22,207 bases of DNA from assembly GCA_041689935.1 (NCBI GenBank), contig JBDNFI010000043.1, positions 1 to 22,207 on the forward strand, in the 5' to 3' direction. The notes beneath the pieces were generated by a model. It saw nothing but the letters and a program-made list of their open reading frames with translations. It had not been told where the DNA came from and searched no databases. The position numbers and the translations under genes were made by a program. The DNA comes from CAXBDP01 sp041689935 (GTDB taxonomy: Bacteria; Bacteroidota; Bacteroidia; Cytophagales; Cyclobacteriaceae). Positions 1-8,400 of this stretch are shown here, piece by piece. The stretch's first letter is position 1, and every line of letters starts with the position of its first letter.

Positions 1-75
1 GTAAGGCTTCCATTGCTTCCTCCATCACAATCTTTACAGGAAAAGATACGAGAAATCATAAACCAGATGGACTAG
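1..75 (+). CDS. dapA: 4-hydroxy-tetrahydrodipicolinate synthase, C-terminal fragment (probable)
   Basis: Only the last 24 codons are inside the window, in frame from base 1 to a TAG at 73-75. The tail begins VRLPLLPPS and continues into a short charged helix (QEKIREIINQMD). This resembles the C-terminus of DapA, where a VRLPL(V/L)P segment precedes the last helix. DapA condenses pyruvate with aspartate semialdehyde in lysine and diaminopimelate synthesis. A terminator hairpin follows 28 nt downstream, consistent with the end of a transcription unit. The assignment rests on a short tail and could be wrong; the start and active site lie outside the window. Confidence 0.5.
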   Translation, partial: VRLPLLPPSQSLQEKIREIINQMD

Positions 76-102
76 TTTAAAATCACGACGGGCTACAAAT
101 AG

Positions 103-137
103 AAAAAAGGCGAATGGGTTAACCAATCGCCTTTTTT
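103..137. terminator. Bidirectional intrinsic terminator
   Basis: An 11-bp perfect inverted repeat, AAAAAAGGCGA (103-113) and TCGCCTTTTTT (127-137), surrounds a 13-nt loop that itself contains GGTTAACC. The A run and T run let it act in both directions. It would end the upstream plus-strand gene (stop at 75) and the minus-strand histone-like gene (stop at 158). Confidence 0.85.
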
Positions 138-157
138 CATTTCAGTGAAGAAGAAAT

Positions 158-334
158 TTATTCTGCGTTCTTCATGTTTTGAACTTCAATTCTGATTTCT
201 TGGGCAAGGTTCTTCATATCTTGCATGCCCTTACGTATGCGAGTACCTGCTGCTTGATTCTTTTTATCATAGAACTTTTCGAAATCGTCTTCCATGCTCA
301 TTACTAAATCTTTTAAATGGCTAAATCTACTCAT
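158..334 (-). CDS. Small histone H1-like (Hc1 family) DNA-binding protein
   Basis: A 58-residue ORF begins at ATG (complement of 332-334) and ends at TAA (complement of 158-160). The protein starts MSRFSHLKDLVMSMEDDF and contains KFYDKKNQAAGTRIRKGMQ before a charged, lysine-rich helix ending in NAE. This pattern, an N-terminal acidic helix followed by a xAAGTRxRKGMQxLKxLAQ-type stretch, is typical of short proteins of Bacteroidota annotated as histone H1-like Hc1. They are thought to bind DNA in the nucleoid. The protein has no signal peptide or membrane segment. It is a single gene between two convergent terminators, so it is probably transcribed alone. Function is known only by family resemblance. 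Confidence 0.8.
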   Translation of the reverse strand: MSRFSHLKDLVMSMEDDFEKFYDKKNQAAGTRIRKGMQDMKNLAQEIRIEVQNMKNAE

Positions 335-494
335 ATCTGAAGGTTTTAAGGTTGATGAATAATTTCAAATAAAATTACGAAGGCAATATAGTTAATTGAT
401 TTTAATTTCAAATAATTGAATTGCTTTTTGGTCTTTTCTTTTGGTTAATATTCCATAAAACGGCCATAATTCAGATACAAATCGTGTTTTATCA

Positions 495-524
495 TAAAAG
501 GCTGATGAAATCACCAGCCTTTTA
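495..524 (-). terminator. Intrinsic terminator of the PLP acyltransferase gene
   Basis: A 10-bp perfect inverted repeat, TAAAAGGCTG (495-504) and CAGCCTTTTA (515-524), encloses a 10-nt loop. It lies 13 nt past the stop codon (538-540) of the minus-strand gene, and the T-rich arm is followed by more A/T on that strand. The rest of the 335-537 gap shows nothing else that I can support. Confidence 0.8.
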
Positions 525-537
525 TACTTTCACAAAT

Positions 538-1788
538 TTATTCTTTGAAGGCTACAGCCAGTTCATCCCTTTTATATTCTCCAGACAAAAGTTTCTCCTT
601 GATTGCCTCAAAAGCTTTGATAGTAATAGCAACATCATCCAACGTATGGACTGCGGTAGGAATTAATCTTAGAATAATCATTCCTTTTGGAATGACCGGA
701 TAAATGACCACAGAACAGAAAATACCATAATTTTCTCTCAAATCCTTGCTTAAGGTAGCCGCTTCACCTACTGTACCATTTAATACTACAGGCGTTACAG
801 GAGTGGCAGTGGTTCCAATACTAAATCCTTTCTCTTTCAATCCACTTTGAAGCGCATTCACAATCTTCCAAAGTTTTTCCTTATGGATGGGTTGATCTCT
901 CAGTAGCTGTAATCTTTTGATCCCACCAATTACCATTGGCATGGGTAATGATTTAGCGAAAATTTGAGAACGCATGTTGTATTTGAGATACGAAACCACT
1001 TCTTTATTTCCAGCTACAAAAGCACCTATACCGGCCATAGATTTTGCGAAGGTTGAAAAATAGATGTCGATATCATCCATTACTCCTTGCTCCTCGCCAG
1101 TTCCTGCACCCGTGGCACCCATTGTGCCGAAGCCATGGGCATCATCTACCATTAAGCGGAAGTCAAAAATTTGCTTCATGGCAACGACATCCTTGAGGTT
1201 GCCCATATTACCAGTCATCCCAAATACGCCCTCGGTAATCACAAGAATACCCCCGCCTGTTTCCTTGGCCATTTTGGTTGCTCTCACCAATTGCTTTTCA
1301 AGGCTGTCCATATCATTATGATTAAACACAAAGCGTTTACCTATGTGTAATCGCACACCATCAATGATACAAGCATGGCTTTCTGCATCGTAAACAATAA
1401 TATCGTGCCTATCAACGACCGCATCGATAATAGATACAACACCTTGATACCCAAAATTCATTAAGTAGGCTGCATCTTTGCTCACAAAAGTTGCTAGTTC
1501 ATTTTCCAACTGCTCATGGTAATTAGTATTACCCGACATCATCCTTGCACCCATTGGGTAAGCCATGCCATACTGTGCAGCAGCTTCCGCATCTGCTTGG
1601 CGTACTTCAGGGTGGTTTGCAAGTCCCAAATAATTGTTTAAACTCCACGTAAGGACTTCCTTACCTTGGAACATCATTCGAGGTTTAATTTCTCCCTCTA
1701 GCTTAGGGAACATGAAGTACCCCTCCGACAAATCTGAATGTTTGCCGAGAGGCCCTCTGTTTTTGATTAATTTTTCAAAAAGATCCAA
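538..1788 (-). CDS. PLP-dependent alpha-oxoamine synthase (serine palmitoyltransferase or cysteate acyltransferase type)
   Basis: This 416-residue fold-type I PLP enzyme belongs to the alpha-oxoamine synthase group, which condenses an amino acid with an acyl thioester and releases CO2. Visible landmarks are the substrate-binding WSLNNYLGLANHP (48-60), the ring-stacking His in DAESHA (about H138), VDDAHGFG (D215, H218) and the PLP lysine in STFAKSMAG (K249). In Bacteroidota this family makes the first sphingolipid intermediate (3-ketosphinganine) from serine. In gliding species a close relative uses cysteate to make sulfonolipids (capnine). The sequence alone does not separate these two roles. 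The start is TTG at 1786-1788: an in-frame stop (1801-1803) excludes upstream starts, and MDLFEKL matches the usual beginning of this family. The gene stands alone, with its own promoter and terminator, divergent from accC. Confidence 0.88.
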   Translation of the reverse strand: MDLFEKLIKNRGPLGKHSDLSEGYFMFPKLEGEIKPRMMFQGKEVLTWSLNNYLGLANHPEVRQADAEAAAQYGMAYPMGARMMSGNTNYHEQLENELATFVSKDAAYLMNFGYQGVVSIIDAVVDRHDIIVYDAESHACIIDGVRLHIGKRFVFNHNDMDSLEKQLVRATKMAKETGGGILVITEGVFGMTGNMGNLKDVVAMKQIFDFRLMVDDAHGFGTMGATGAGTGEEQGVMDDIDIYFSTFAKSMAGIGAFVAGNKEVVSYLKYNMRSQIFAKSLPMPMVIGGIKRLQLLRDQPIHKEKLWKIVNALQSGLKEKGFSIGTTATPVTPVVLNGTVGEAATLSKDLRENYGIFCSVVIYPVIPKGMIILRLIPTAVHTLDDVAITIKAFEAIKEKLLSGEYKRDELAVAFKE

Positions 1789-1834
1789 TAGATTAGATTT
1801 TTAGTTTGGCGAAATTTTCAAGTCAACATACTTA

Positions 1835-1865
1835 CAAATCTAACACTATTATAAGTTTTGTCAAA
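1835..1865 (-). promoter_or_regulatory. Promoter of the PLP acyltransferase gene
   Basis: On the minus strand TTTG (complement of 1862-1865) is followed after 19 nt by TAGATTTG (complement of 1835-1842). This is an exact match to the Bacteroidota consensus TTTG-N19-21-TAnnTTTG. Transcription would begin near 1828, about 40 nt before the TTG start. This is pattern evidence only. Confidence 0.65.
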
Positions 1866-1888
1866 AAGAGCTATTTCTATTTACTTTG
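1857..1888 (+). promoter_or_regulatory. Promoter of the accC-DUF1015-maf unit
   Basis: TTTG (1857-1860) is followed after 20 nt by TTACTTTG (1881-1888), which differs from TAnnTTTG only at the second base. Transcription would start around 1895, leaving about 40 nt of leader before the ATG at 1935. Its -33 box lies 1 nt from the -33 box of the divergent promoter. Confidence 0.45.
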
Positions 1889-1934
1889 AGTTCCTATATT
1901 TCGGGACAAATTTTCCCATTATATCCTATTTTTT

Positions 1935-3440
1935 ATGTCTGAAATGAAGAAAATTAAAAAAATACTTGTTGCTAATAGAGGAGAAATTGCTTTAAGAGTA
2001 ATGAGATCGGCCAAAGAAATGGGCATTTCTACTGTCGCTGTTTACTCAGAAGCAGATAGAAATGCCCTACACGTACGATTTGCTGACGAAGCCGTGTGCT
2101 TGGGACCTCCCGCTTCAAATAAATCTTACTTACTAGGAGAAAAAATTATAAAAGTTTGCAAAGAATTAAATGTTGATGCTATTCATCCCGGATATGGCTT
2201 TCTTTCGGAGAACGCTGAGTTTGCAAAAGCAGTCGCTAAAAATGGGTTAATATTTATTGGCCCTTCTCCAGAAGCTATCGAAGTAATGGGAAGTAAATTG
2301 GCCGCCAAGCAAGCTGTTTCTAAGTATGATATCCCAATGGTGCCCGGCACCGATCAAGCCATTGATAATATTGATACTGCAAAGAAAAAAGCAAGTGAAG
2401 TAGGCTACCCGATTCTAATAAAAGCAAGTGCGGGAGGTGGAGGAAAAGGAATGCGGGTAGTGGAAAACGAAGGTGAATTTGAAGAGCAGATGCAAAGAGC
2501 AGTTTCTGAAGCTCAATCATCGTTCGGAGATGGTGCGGTCTTTATCGAAAAATTCATCCAATCACCTCGCCATATCGAGATTCAGATATTGGGTGACCAT
2601 GCAGGGAATATTGTCTATTTATTTGAGAGAGATTGCTCTATCCAACGTCGCCACCAAAAAGTAATTGAGGAAGCTCCCTCGGCGGTGCTCACTCCCGAAA
2701 TAAGAAAAGCAATGGGAGAAGCTGCCGTCGAAGTAGCCAAAGCTTGTAATTATTATGGGGCAGGCACAGTAGAATTTATTGTAGATGAAAATTTAAACTT
2801 CTACTTCCTTGAAATGAATACCCGATTACAAGTGGAGCATCCTGTTACAGAAATGATTACAGGAAAGGATTTAGTAAAAGAGCAAATTAGAATCGCTGAA
2901 GGCCAGCCAATATCCTTCAAGCAGGAAGATTTGAAAATAAATGGGCATTCGCTTGAAGTACGTGTATATGCCGAAGATCCTCGCAATAATTTTCTTCCCG
3001 ATATTGGCACACTTCATACGTATATCAGGCCACAAGGCGCAGGGATAAGGGTAGATGATGGCTTTGAGCAAGGCATGACGATACCCATATACTACGACCC
3101 GATGATTGCCAAACTAATTGTGCATGCAGCAACTAGGGAGGAAGCTATAAACAGAATGGTACGAGCGATCGATGAATATACAATCACAGGTATTGAGACA
3201 ACATTAAGTTTCTGTAAATTTGTAATTCAACATGATGCCTTTACCTCAGGGAATTTCAATACAAAGTTTGTCGAAACTCATTTCAAACCAGAGTATCTGG
3301 ATAAGAAAGCAAATAAAGTTGTATGTCAAATTGCGGCAACCTTGGCGACCCTAGTATTTGAGGAATCGAAAAATGGAAATACCAAAGCGGAATTGAAAAC
3401 TCAAACCACTAGCAAGTGGAAAGAAAGACTTAAGTACTAG
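1935..3440 (+). CDS. accC: Biotin carboxylase subunit of an acyl-CoA carboxylase
   Basis: This 501-residue protein carboxylates biotin on a carrier protein using ATP and bicarbonate, the first half-reaction of acetyl-CoA or propionyl-CoA carboxylase. The N-terminal biotin carboxylase domain starts with KKILVANRGEIALR (8-21). The ATP-grasp glycine loop is ASAGGGGKGM (164-173). The bicarbonate/biotin site motifs are ERDCSIQRRHQK (231-242) and EMNTRLQVEHP (293-303), including the conserved Arg297. A biotin carboxylase C-terminal domain follows (about 338-445). The protein is about 50 residues longer than E. coli AccC (449) and ends in a hydrophilic tail (WKERLKY) without a biotin-binding MKM site. 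The carrier and carboxyltransferase must therefore be encoded elsewhere. The longer form may serve an acyl- or propionyl-CoA carboxylase rather than fatty-acid synthesis. The gene leads a tight unit: the next start is 10 nt after its stop. Confidence 0.9.
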   Translation: MSEMKKIKKILVANRGEIALRVMRSAKEMGISTVAVYSEADRNALHVRFADEAVCLGPPASNKSYLLGEKIIKVCKELNVDAIHPGYGFLSENAEFAKAVAKNGLIFIGPSPEAIEVMGSKLAAKQAVSKYDIPMVPGTDQAIDNIDTAKKKASEVGYPILIKASAGGGGKGMRVVENEGEFEEQMQRAVSEAQSSFGDGAVFIEKFIQSPRHIEIQILGDHAGNIVYLFERDCSIQRRHQKVIEEAPSAVLTPEIRKAMGEAAVEVAKACNYYGAGTVEFIVDENLNFYFLEMNTRLQVEHPVTEMITGKDLVKEQIRIAEGQPISFKQEDLKINGHSLEVRVYAEDPRNNFLPDIGTLHTYIRPQGAGIRVDDGFEQGMTIPIYYDPMIAKLIVHAATREEAINRMVRAIDEYTITGIETTLSFCKFVIQHDAFTSGNFNTKFVETHFKPEYLDKKANKVVCQIAATLATLVFEESKNGNTKAELKTQTTSKWKERLKY

Positions 3441-3450
3441 TATTTATATA

Positions 3451-4761
3451 ATGGCCGAAATTCTACCAATTAAAGCTTGGCGTTACAATAAACAATTGTC
3501 TGAAAATATAGAGGAGCTAACTTCTCCACTATTTGATGTGGTGTCAGAGAAGCAACGCCTCAAACTTTATCAGCACCCTTTTAATAGCATTCATCTTTCC
3601 GTCCCATCTGGGCCCTCACCAGCGCAGAATGCGGCTATGTTGATGGATATTTGGAAAAAATCAGGCATTTTACAGCAAGACGCAATCCCGGGCATTTATG
3701 TGTATTATCAATATTACAGCATGCTTGGTAGTCAAGAACAGTATTGCAGAAAGGGCTTTATTTGCCATATCAAAACCTACGAGTTTGAAGATAAAATAAT
3801 CCTAAGGCACGAAAATACAATTCCCAAAGCAGTGAATGATCGGGTAGATTTGCTGAAGAACACTCAACTGCATGCAAGTGCTACGCATGGCCTTTATTCA
3901 GATGATGATAAAATCCTTGAGCAATATATGGATGAGAGCATCCAGTTTCCGATCTACGAAACGGAAGATTATCAGGGCGTTCGCGATGTCCTTTCTGTAA
4001 TCCATGATATCAAAGTCATAAACATCTTTATGGAAACGCTTAAGGCCAAAAAAGTAATTCTCGCAGATGGTCACCATCGGTATGAGGGATCACTTGAATT
4101 GCAAAGGCAGCGAAAATTAGAAAACCCAAAATATACGGGAGAAGAAAGTTGGAATTATCACTTGATGTACCTTACCAATACCCAAAATGATGGCTTTCGA
4201 ATCCTTCCCACGCATCGGTTGATTAAAGATTTAGAAGGGTTTGATGAAGAAGAATTTTTGCTAAAACTAGCAGACTACTTCACATTGAAGCCGATAGAAA
4301 ATGCGCCGGATGTTCCAGAGGTTATCCACGGAAAAGATTGGGCTTTTGGGTTAATCCTTCCAGAACGAGCTTTTAAACTAAGGCTAAAACCCGAAGTTTT
4401 AGAAAAGATGGATTGGAAGTTTCCAAAAGAGGTACGCGAACTAGATCTGACCATACTACATTACTTTATCATCGAAAAAATATTAGGCATACCAGGTTCG
4501 CAACAAAGAAACAGTGAGAAAATCAGCTTTGAGCGTAATTTCACTGATTGCATCACTCAAGTGATAAAAGGGAAATCTCAAATGGCACTTATCACAAATG
4601 AAATTACCATCGAAGAGGTTGTGAAAGTTTGTGATTCAGGATATACCTTACCACAGAAGTCGACCTATTTTTACCCAAAAGTGATTTGTGGATTTTTATT
4701 TAGCTCAATTGATGATTCAGAATTTACCTTTTCAACTGATCCTTGCCTCAAAATCTCCTAG
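3451..4761 (+). CDS. DUF1015 family protein
   Basis: This 436-residue soluble protein of the DUF1015 family (uncharacterised, sometimes labelled SerB-like without proof) has the two family signatures. One is RHENT followed by NDRVDLLKNTQLHASATHGLY (about 119-149). The other is ILADGHHRYE (203-212), a likely metal or catalytic cluster with adjacent histidines. The N-terminus MAEILPIKAWRYN also fits the family, which usually opens with a PFxAxRYxP-like segment. The C-terminal PQKSTYFYPKVICGFLF is typical of the family, after which the frame runs on about 17 residues. There is no signal peptide or membrane segment. It lies 10 nt after accC and overlaps the likely maf start by 50 nt, so translation is probably coupled. 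The biochemical role is not known. Confidence 0.85.
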   Translation: MAEILPIKAWRYNKQLSENIEELTSPLFDVVSEKQRLKLYQHPFNSIHLSVPSGPSPAQNAAMLMDIWKKSGILQQDAIPGIYVYYQYYSMLGSQEQYCRKGFICHIKTYEFEDKIILRHENTIPKAVNDRVDLLKNTQLHASATHGLYSDDDKILEQYMDESIQFPIYETEDYQGVRDVLSVIHDIKVINIFMETLKAKKVILADGHHRYEGSLELQRQRKLENPKYTGEESWNYHLMYLTNTQNDGFRILPTHRLIKDLEGFDEEEFLLKLADYFTLKPIENAPDVPEVIHGKDWAFGLILPERAFKLRLKPEVLEKMDWKFPKEVRELDLTILHYFIIEKILGIPGSQQRNSEKISFERNFTDCITQVIKGKSQMALITNEITIEEVVKVCDSGYTLPQKSTYFYPKVICGFLFSSIDDSEFTFSTDPCLKIS

Positions 4762-5293
4762 ACGGAAACAATTGCTTGAAGAAGCTGGGTTTGAGTTTAC
4801 GATAAGAACCCAAGATATTGAGGAGAATTTTCCATTGGAAATGAATCCGAGCTTGGTCACCATCTACTTGGCAGAAAAGAAAGCATTAAGCGTGGCTATA
4901 CTTACCGAAAATGAAATGATTATTGCTTCGGATACCATCGTAGTAGCGGGAGGTGAAATTCTCGGCAAACCCGGCTCGCCATCACAAGCAAAAGAAATGC
5001 TTTTAAAATTAAGTGGCACCACGCATCAGGTGATCACGGGTGTTTGTTTACGAACCAAAAACTTTACCCATTCATTTTCAGAGGAAACGGCAGTAACATT
5101 TAAGCAATTATCTACAGAAGAAATTCGACATTACATCCTAAATTTCAAGCCGTTCGACAAAGCAGGTGCTTACGGCATTCAAGAATGGATTGGGCTGATT
5201 GGAGTCAGCAAAATAAAGGGGTGCTATTTCAATGTAGTAGGTTTTCCGGTTGCTAGGTTTTATGCAGAATTGAAGAAACTAACATATAACTAA
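4712..5293 (+). CDS. maf: Maf family nucleoside triphosphate pyrophosphatase (dTTP/UTP type)
   Basis: Maf proteins hydrolyse nucleoside triphosphates, in this subfamily probably dTTP and UTP and modified forms, to the monophosphate and pyrophosphate. They act in house-cleaning of the nucleotide pool. With the ATG at 4712 the protein has 193 residues, the usual length. The motifs are LILASKSPRR (9-18), the catalytic aspartate in IIASDTIV (D74), GKP (85-87), DKAGAYGIQEW (about 151-161) and GCYFNVVGFP near the C-terminus. The DKAGxYGIQ form is that of the YhdE-like dTTP/UTP branch. The frame can be read from GTG at 4688, but the ATG at 4712 puts LILASKSPRR at the normal distance from the N-terminus. 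The gene overlaps the end of the DUF1015 gene by 50 nt and ends the accC unit. Confidence 0.9.
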   Translation: MIQNLPFQLILASKSPRRKQLLEEAGFEFTIRTQDIEENFPLEMNPSLVTIYLAEKKALSVAILTENEMIIASDTIVVAGGEILGKPGSPSQAKEMLLKLSGTTHQVITGVCLRTKNFTHSFSEETAVTFKQLSTEEIRHYILNFKPFDKAGAYGIQEWIGLIGVSKIKGCYFNVVGFPVARFYAELKKLTYN

Positions 5294-5314
5294 AAAACTA
5301 AGAGACTGCCAGAC

Positions 5315-5338
5315 GCTCAATTGGTCGGCATATTGAGC
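5315..5338 (+). terminator. Possible weak terminator or hairpin after maf
   Basis: GCTCAAT (5315-5321) pairs with ATTGAGC (5332-5338) across a 10-nt loop, 22 nt after the maf stop. No clear T run follows, so termination would be weak or factor dependent. No better terminator was seen between maf and the next promoter. Confidence 0.3.
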
Positions 5339-5377
5339 TCTTGGATAAAACTATTTCTAATTTATTTTACCTCCTGC

Positions 5378-5409
5378 TTTTCTTCTTCTGAAGTATATGC
5401 TTATTTTTG
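5378..5409 (+). promoter_or_regulatory. Promoter of the giant surface protein gene
   Basis: TATTTTTG (5402-5409) matches TAnnTTTG exactly. A TTTT (5378-5381), one base off the TTTG -33 box, lies 20 nt upstream. Transcription would begin near 5416, giving a leader of about 55 nt to the ATG at 5471. A start at 5321 would be upstream of this transcript. Confidence 0.45.
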
Positions 5410-5470
5410 TAATGAGAATTATTACTTTTTCGATTTTGATTTTTTTCTTTCCAAGAAATTAACTGTGCAT

Positions 5471-8400
5471 ATGAAACCAAATTCTACTCTCACATTAATC
5501 ACTCCACTTTTTTATCACTACTTTAAGAATTGGTTTGTTCTTTCAATCTTACTTTTAGCCGGCCTAATTGCAGGATATGATGCCAATGCTCAATCAATTT
5601 CGCTGAAGGAAAGAGAAGCTCTCATCTATTTTTACAACCAACTCAATGGTGATAATTGGACGAATAAGACAGGCTGGAAGACCGGAGGCAATTTCACAGC
5701 AAATGGCACTGAGAATACTTGGTTTGGCGTAACCTTAGGAATACAAGGCCCTAACTTGGTGGTGAAGGAGATTAACGTGCCTTCCAATAATCTAAGCGGA
5801 GTTTTAACAGACTCTTTGGTAAACTTGCCGTTTTTAGAAATTCTAAAACTCGATGGTAATCAAATAGCTGGAGAGCTCGATGCATTAAATTCCAACGTGC
5901 TTCTAACAGAACTAGGACTTAGCAACAACAATTTGAATGATACTATTCCTAGCTGGATCGGCAATTTGACACTTCTTGAAAAATTGCGTTTGGCAAACAA
6001 TGGCTTGAAAAGTTCAATACCTACAGGAATCGGCAATTTGGTGAATCTTACACAATTGCGCTTGGAAGGAAATAAATTAAGTGGATCGCTACCCACTTCT
6101 TTCACCAGTTTAGCCGCACTTACCGATCTTAGTTTATCGAATAATGCTCTTTTTGCAACAGACTTCCCAACGAGAAATTTTGTGAATGGAATACAAGCCA
6201 ACTGGCTTAACACACAAACCCTTGCGCCTATAAATGTGGCAAGGCAGGTAATCTCTGCTAATAAAATCTCCCTTAGCTGGGATGAAATTGATTACACGGC
6301 ACAGGAGGGAGGGTATTTGATTCTTTATGGCAAAACCAACGGATTATATTCAGACTCGCTATTTATCCCTGAGAAAGATAGCGTATCTGTGACGCTTGAA
6401 AACTTAGATAATGATTCCATCTATTATTTTGCGATTCAAAGTTTCACCGAAGTACATGCAGATAATAAAAACATAGTTTACAGTAGCAACTCCATCCAAG
6501 TTTTAGGAAGAACATTAAAAAGTATTTTACCTATTGAAAGAGAGGCATTAATTGCTCTCTATAATAGAACCAACGGGGATAATTGGACTCTAAAAACCAA
6601 TTGGAAAATAGGTGGTGAATTTCTAGAGCCAGGCTTTGAGCAATTATGGCATGGAGTCTCTATCATGAATATCAATGACACATTGAGGGTGCGAAGCATC
6701 ACACTTACCAACAATAATCTTGATGGTGTAATACCGGAAGAATTAGGAGTTTTGGGCAAACTATTTACCCTAAATTTAAACGATAACAATCTGCGTGGAA
6801 CAATCCCTGCTTCACTTGGAAACCTGAAAGACCTTACTCGGCTTCAATTAGCGAATAACAGACTTTCTGGAGGGTTGGCAGCTGCACTTGGTGGCCTTAC
6901 CAAGGTTTCAATTTTAGAGCTAAACTCAAACGCATTAGTAGGCGAAATACCTGCTGAAATAGTAAATATATCTGGTGCTAGTGCATTCAATATCAACTAT
7001 AATGGTTTGTTCACAAATAACCCAGCTGTCAATGCTGGAATTAGTGCAAAGCCTGCTTCGATAATATGGGCTTCTACGCAAACCAGGTATCCTTTAAATA
7101 TAACAGTGAGTAATATAAAGCCTACCACAGCGACTGTAGTCTGGTCACCCATTTCTTACACAAGCAACGGAGGGAATTACTTCCTGTTGATAGGTAAGCA
7201 AGCTAATGTGTATACTGATACCATTACTATGGGAAATAAAGGGACAAATCAGTTTGAGTTGACGAATTTAGAAGCTGGAACAAATTACCATTTTGCAATT
7301 CAATCCTTCACTCCAGAACACTTGGATAATAAGAATCAAATTCGCAGTGCTTTATCACCAAATCAGGCATTTTCAACTCCCGCTATTCTGACTACGCTAG
7401 AAAGGAACGCTTTAATTGCCATATTTAATAGTACAGGTGGAAACAGTTGGACTACTCAAACAAATTGGAAAACTAACCCTTCTACCTTCAATATAGTCGG
7501 TACAGAAGGCACTTGGCATGGGGTAAAACTTGAGCTTGCTGGTAGTAGTGGTTTCCTGACCGTGACAGAACTCGATTTGAGTTTTAATAACCTTACAGGA
7601 GAAATTCCTCCCGCCGTTTACGAACTAGTAAATTTGAAGAAACTTAAGCTGAATGGAAATAGATTAACTGGCGCAGTTTCAACTAATATCAGTACTTTAA
7701 GCGTATTGACAGAGTTAAGATTAGATCAAAATGCCTTAATTGGGCCATTAACCAACTCATTCCAGATTTTACAAAATTTAAATGTGCTTAACCTTCGTTT
7801 TAACGGTTTATATACCAGCAACGATCCATTAAATACGTTTATTACCACTTTGGATGCCGATTGGAAAAACACACAAACTATCGCTCCAAGCAATTTTTCC
7901 AGTGAAGAATTATCGCCGACTTCCACAAAAATCTCTTGGACTCCAATACAATATACGGGTAATGATGGTTTCTATATTTTGAAATTTGGAACTGTACCTG
8001 GAGTGTATACCGAAACCATACCAACTAGCAATAAGAGTATTTCGGAAATCACTTTAAATAACTTGAACCCTGCTGGCACTTATTTTATGGCGATGCAGAC
8101 AGTCACGCAGCCGCATCAGAACAACCTAAATATGATCACTAGCGAGAACAGTGCAGAATTTCAGTTTTTTGCATTGCCTCCGCCTCCTCCGCAGGTTATT
8201 TTAACTGCTCCTGCAAATGAAAGTAGAAACCTTCCTTTAAATCTAAACTTGCGGTGGGAAGGTCAATTAGGAATCCAAGATTATCAATTGCAGCTATCTA
8301 GAAATATTAGTTTCACCGATATAGTAAGAGATGTAGCAATCCCAAATGCAGCGAATTTCAATATTGATGGGCTGACACTAAATACGAGATACTTTTGGAG

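Noticed and set aside
421..666. 81-residue plus-strand frame
   Set aside because: It overlaps the terminator and the 3' end of the PLP enzyme gene in antisense, and its composition is not protein-like.
4688..4711. GTG start for maf at 4688
   Set aside because: The ATG at 4712 gives the normal distance to the SPRR motif and a usual Maf length.
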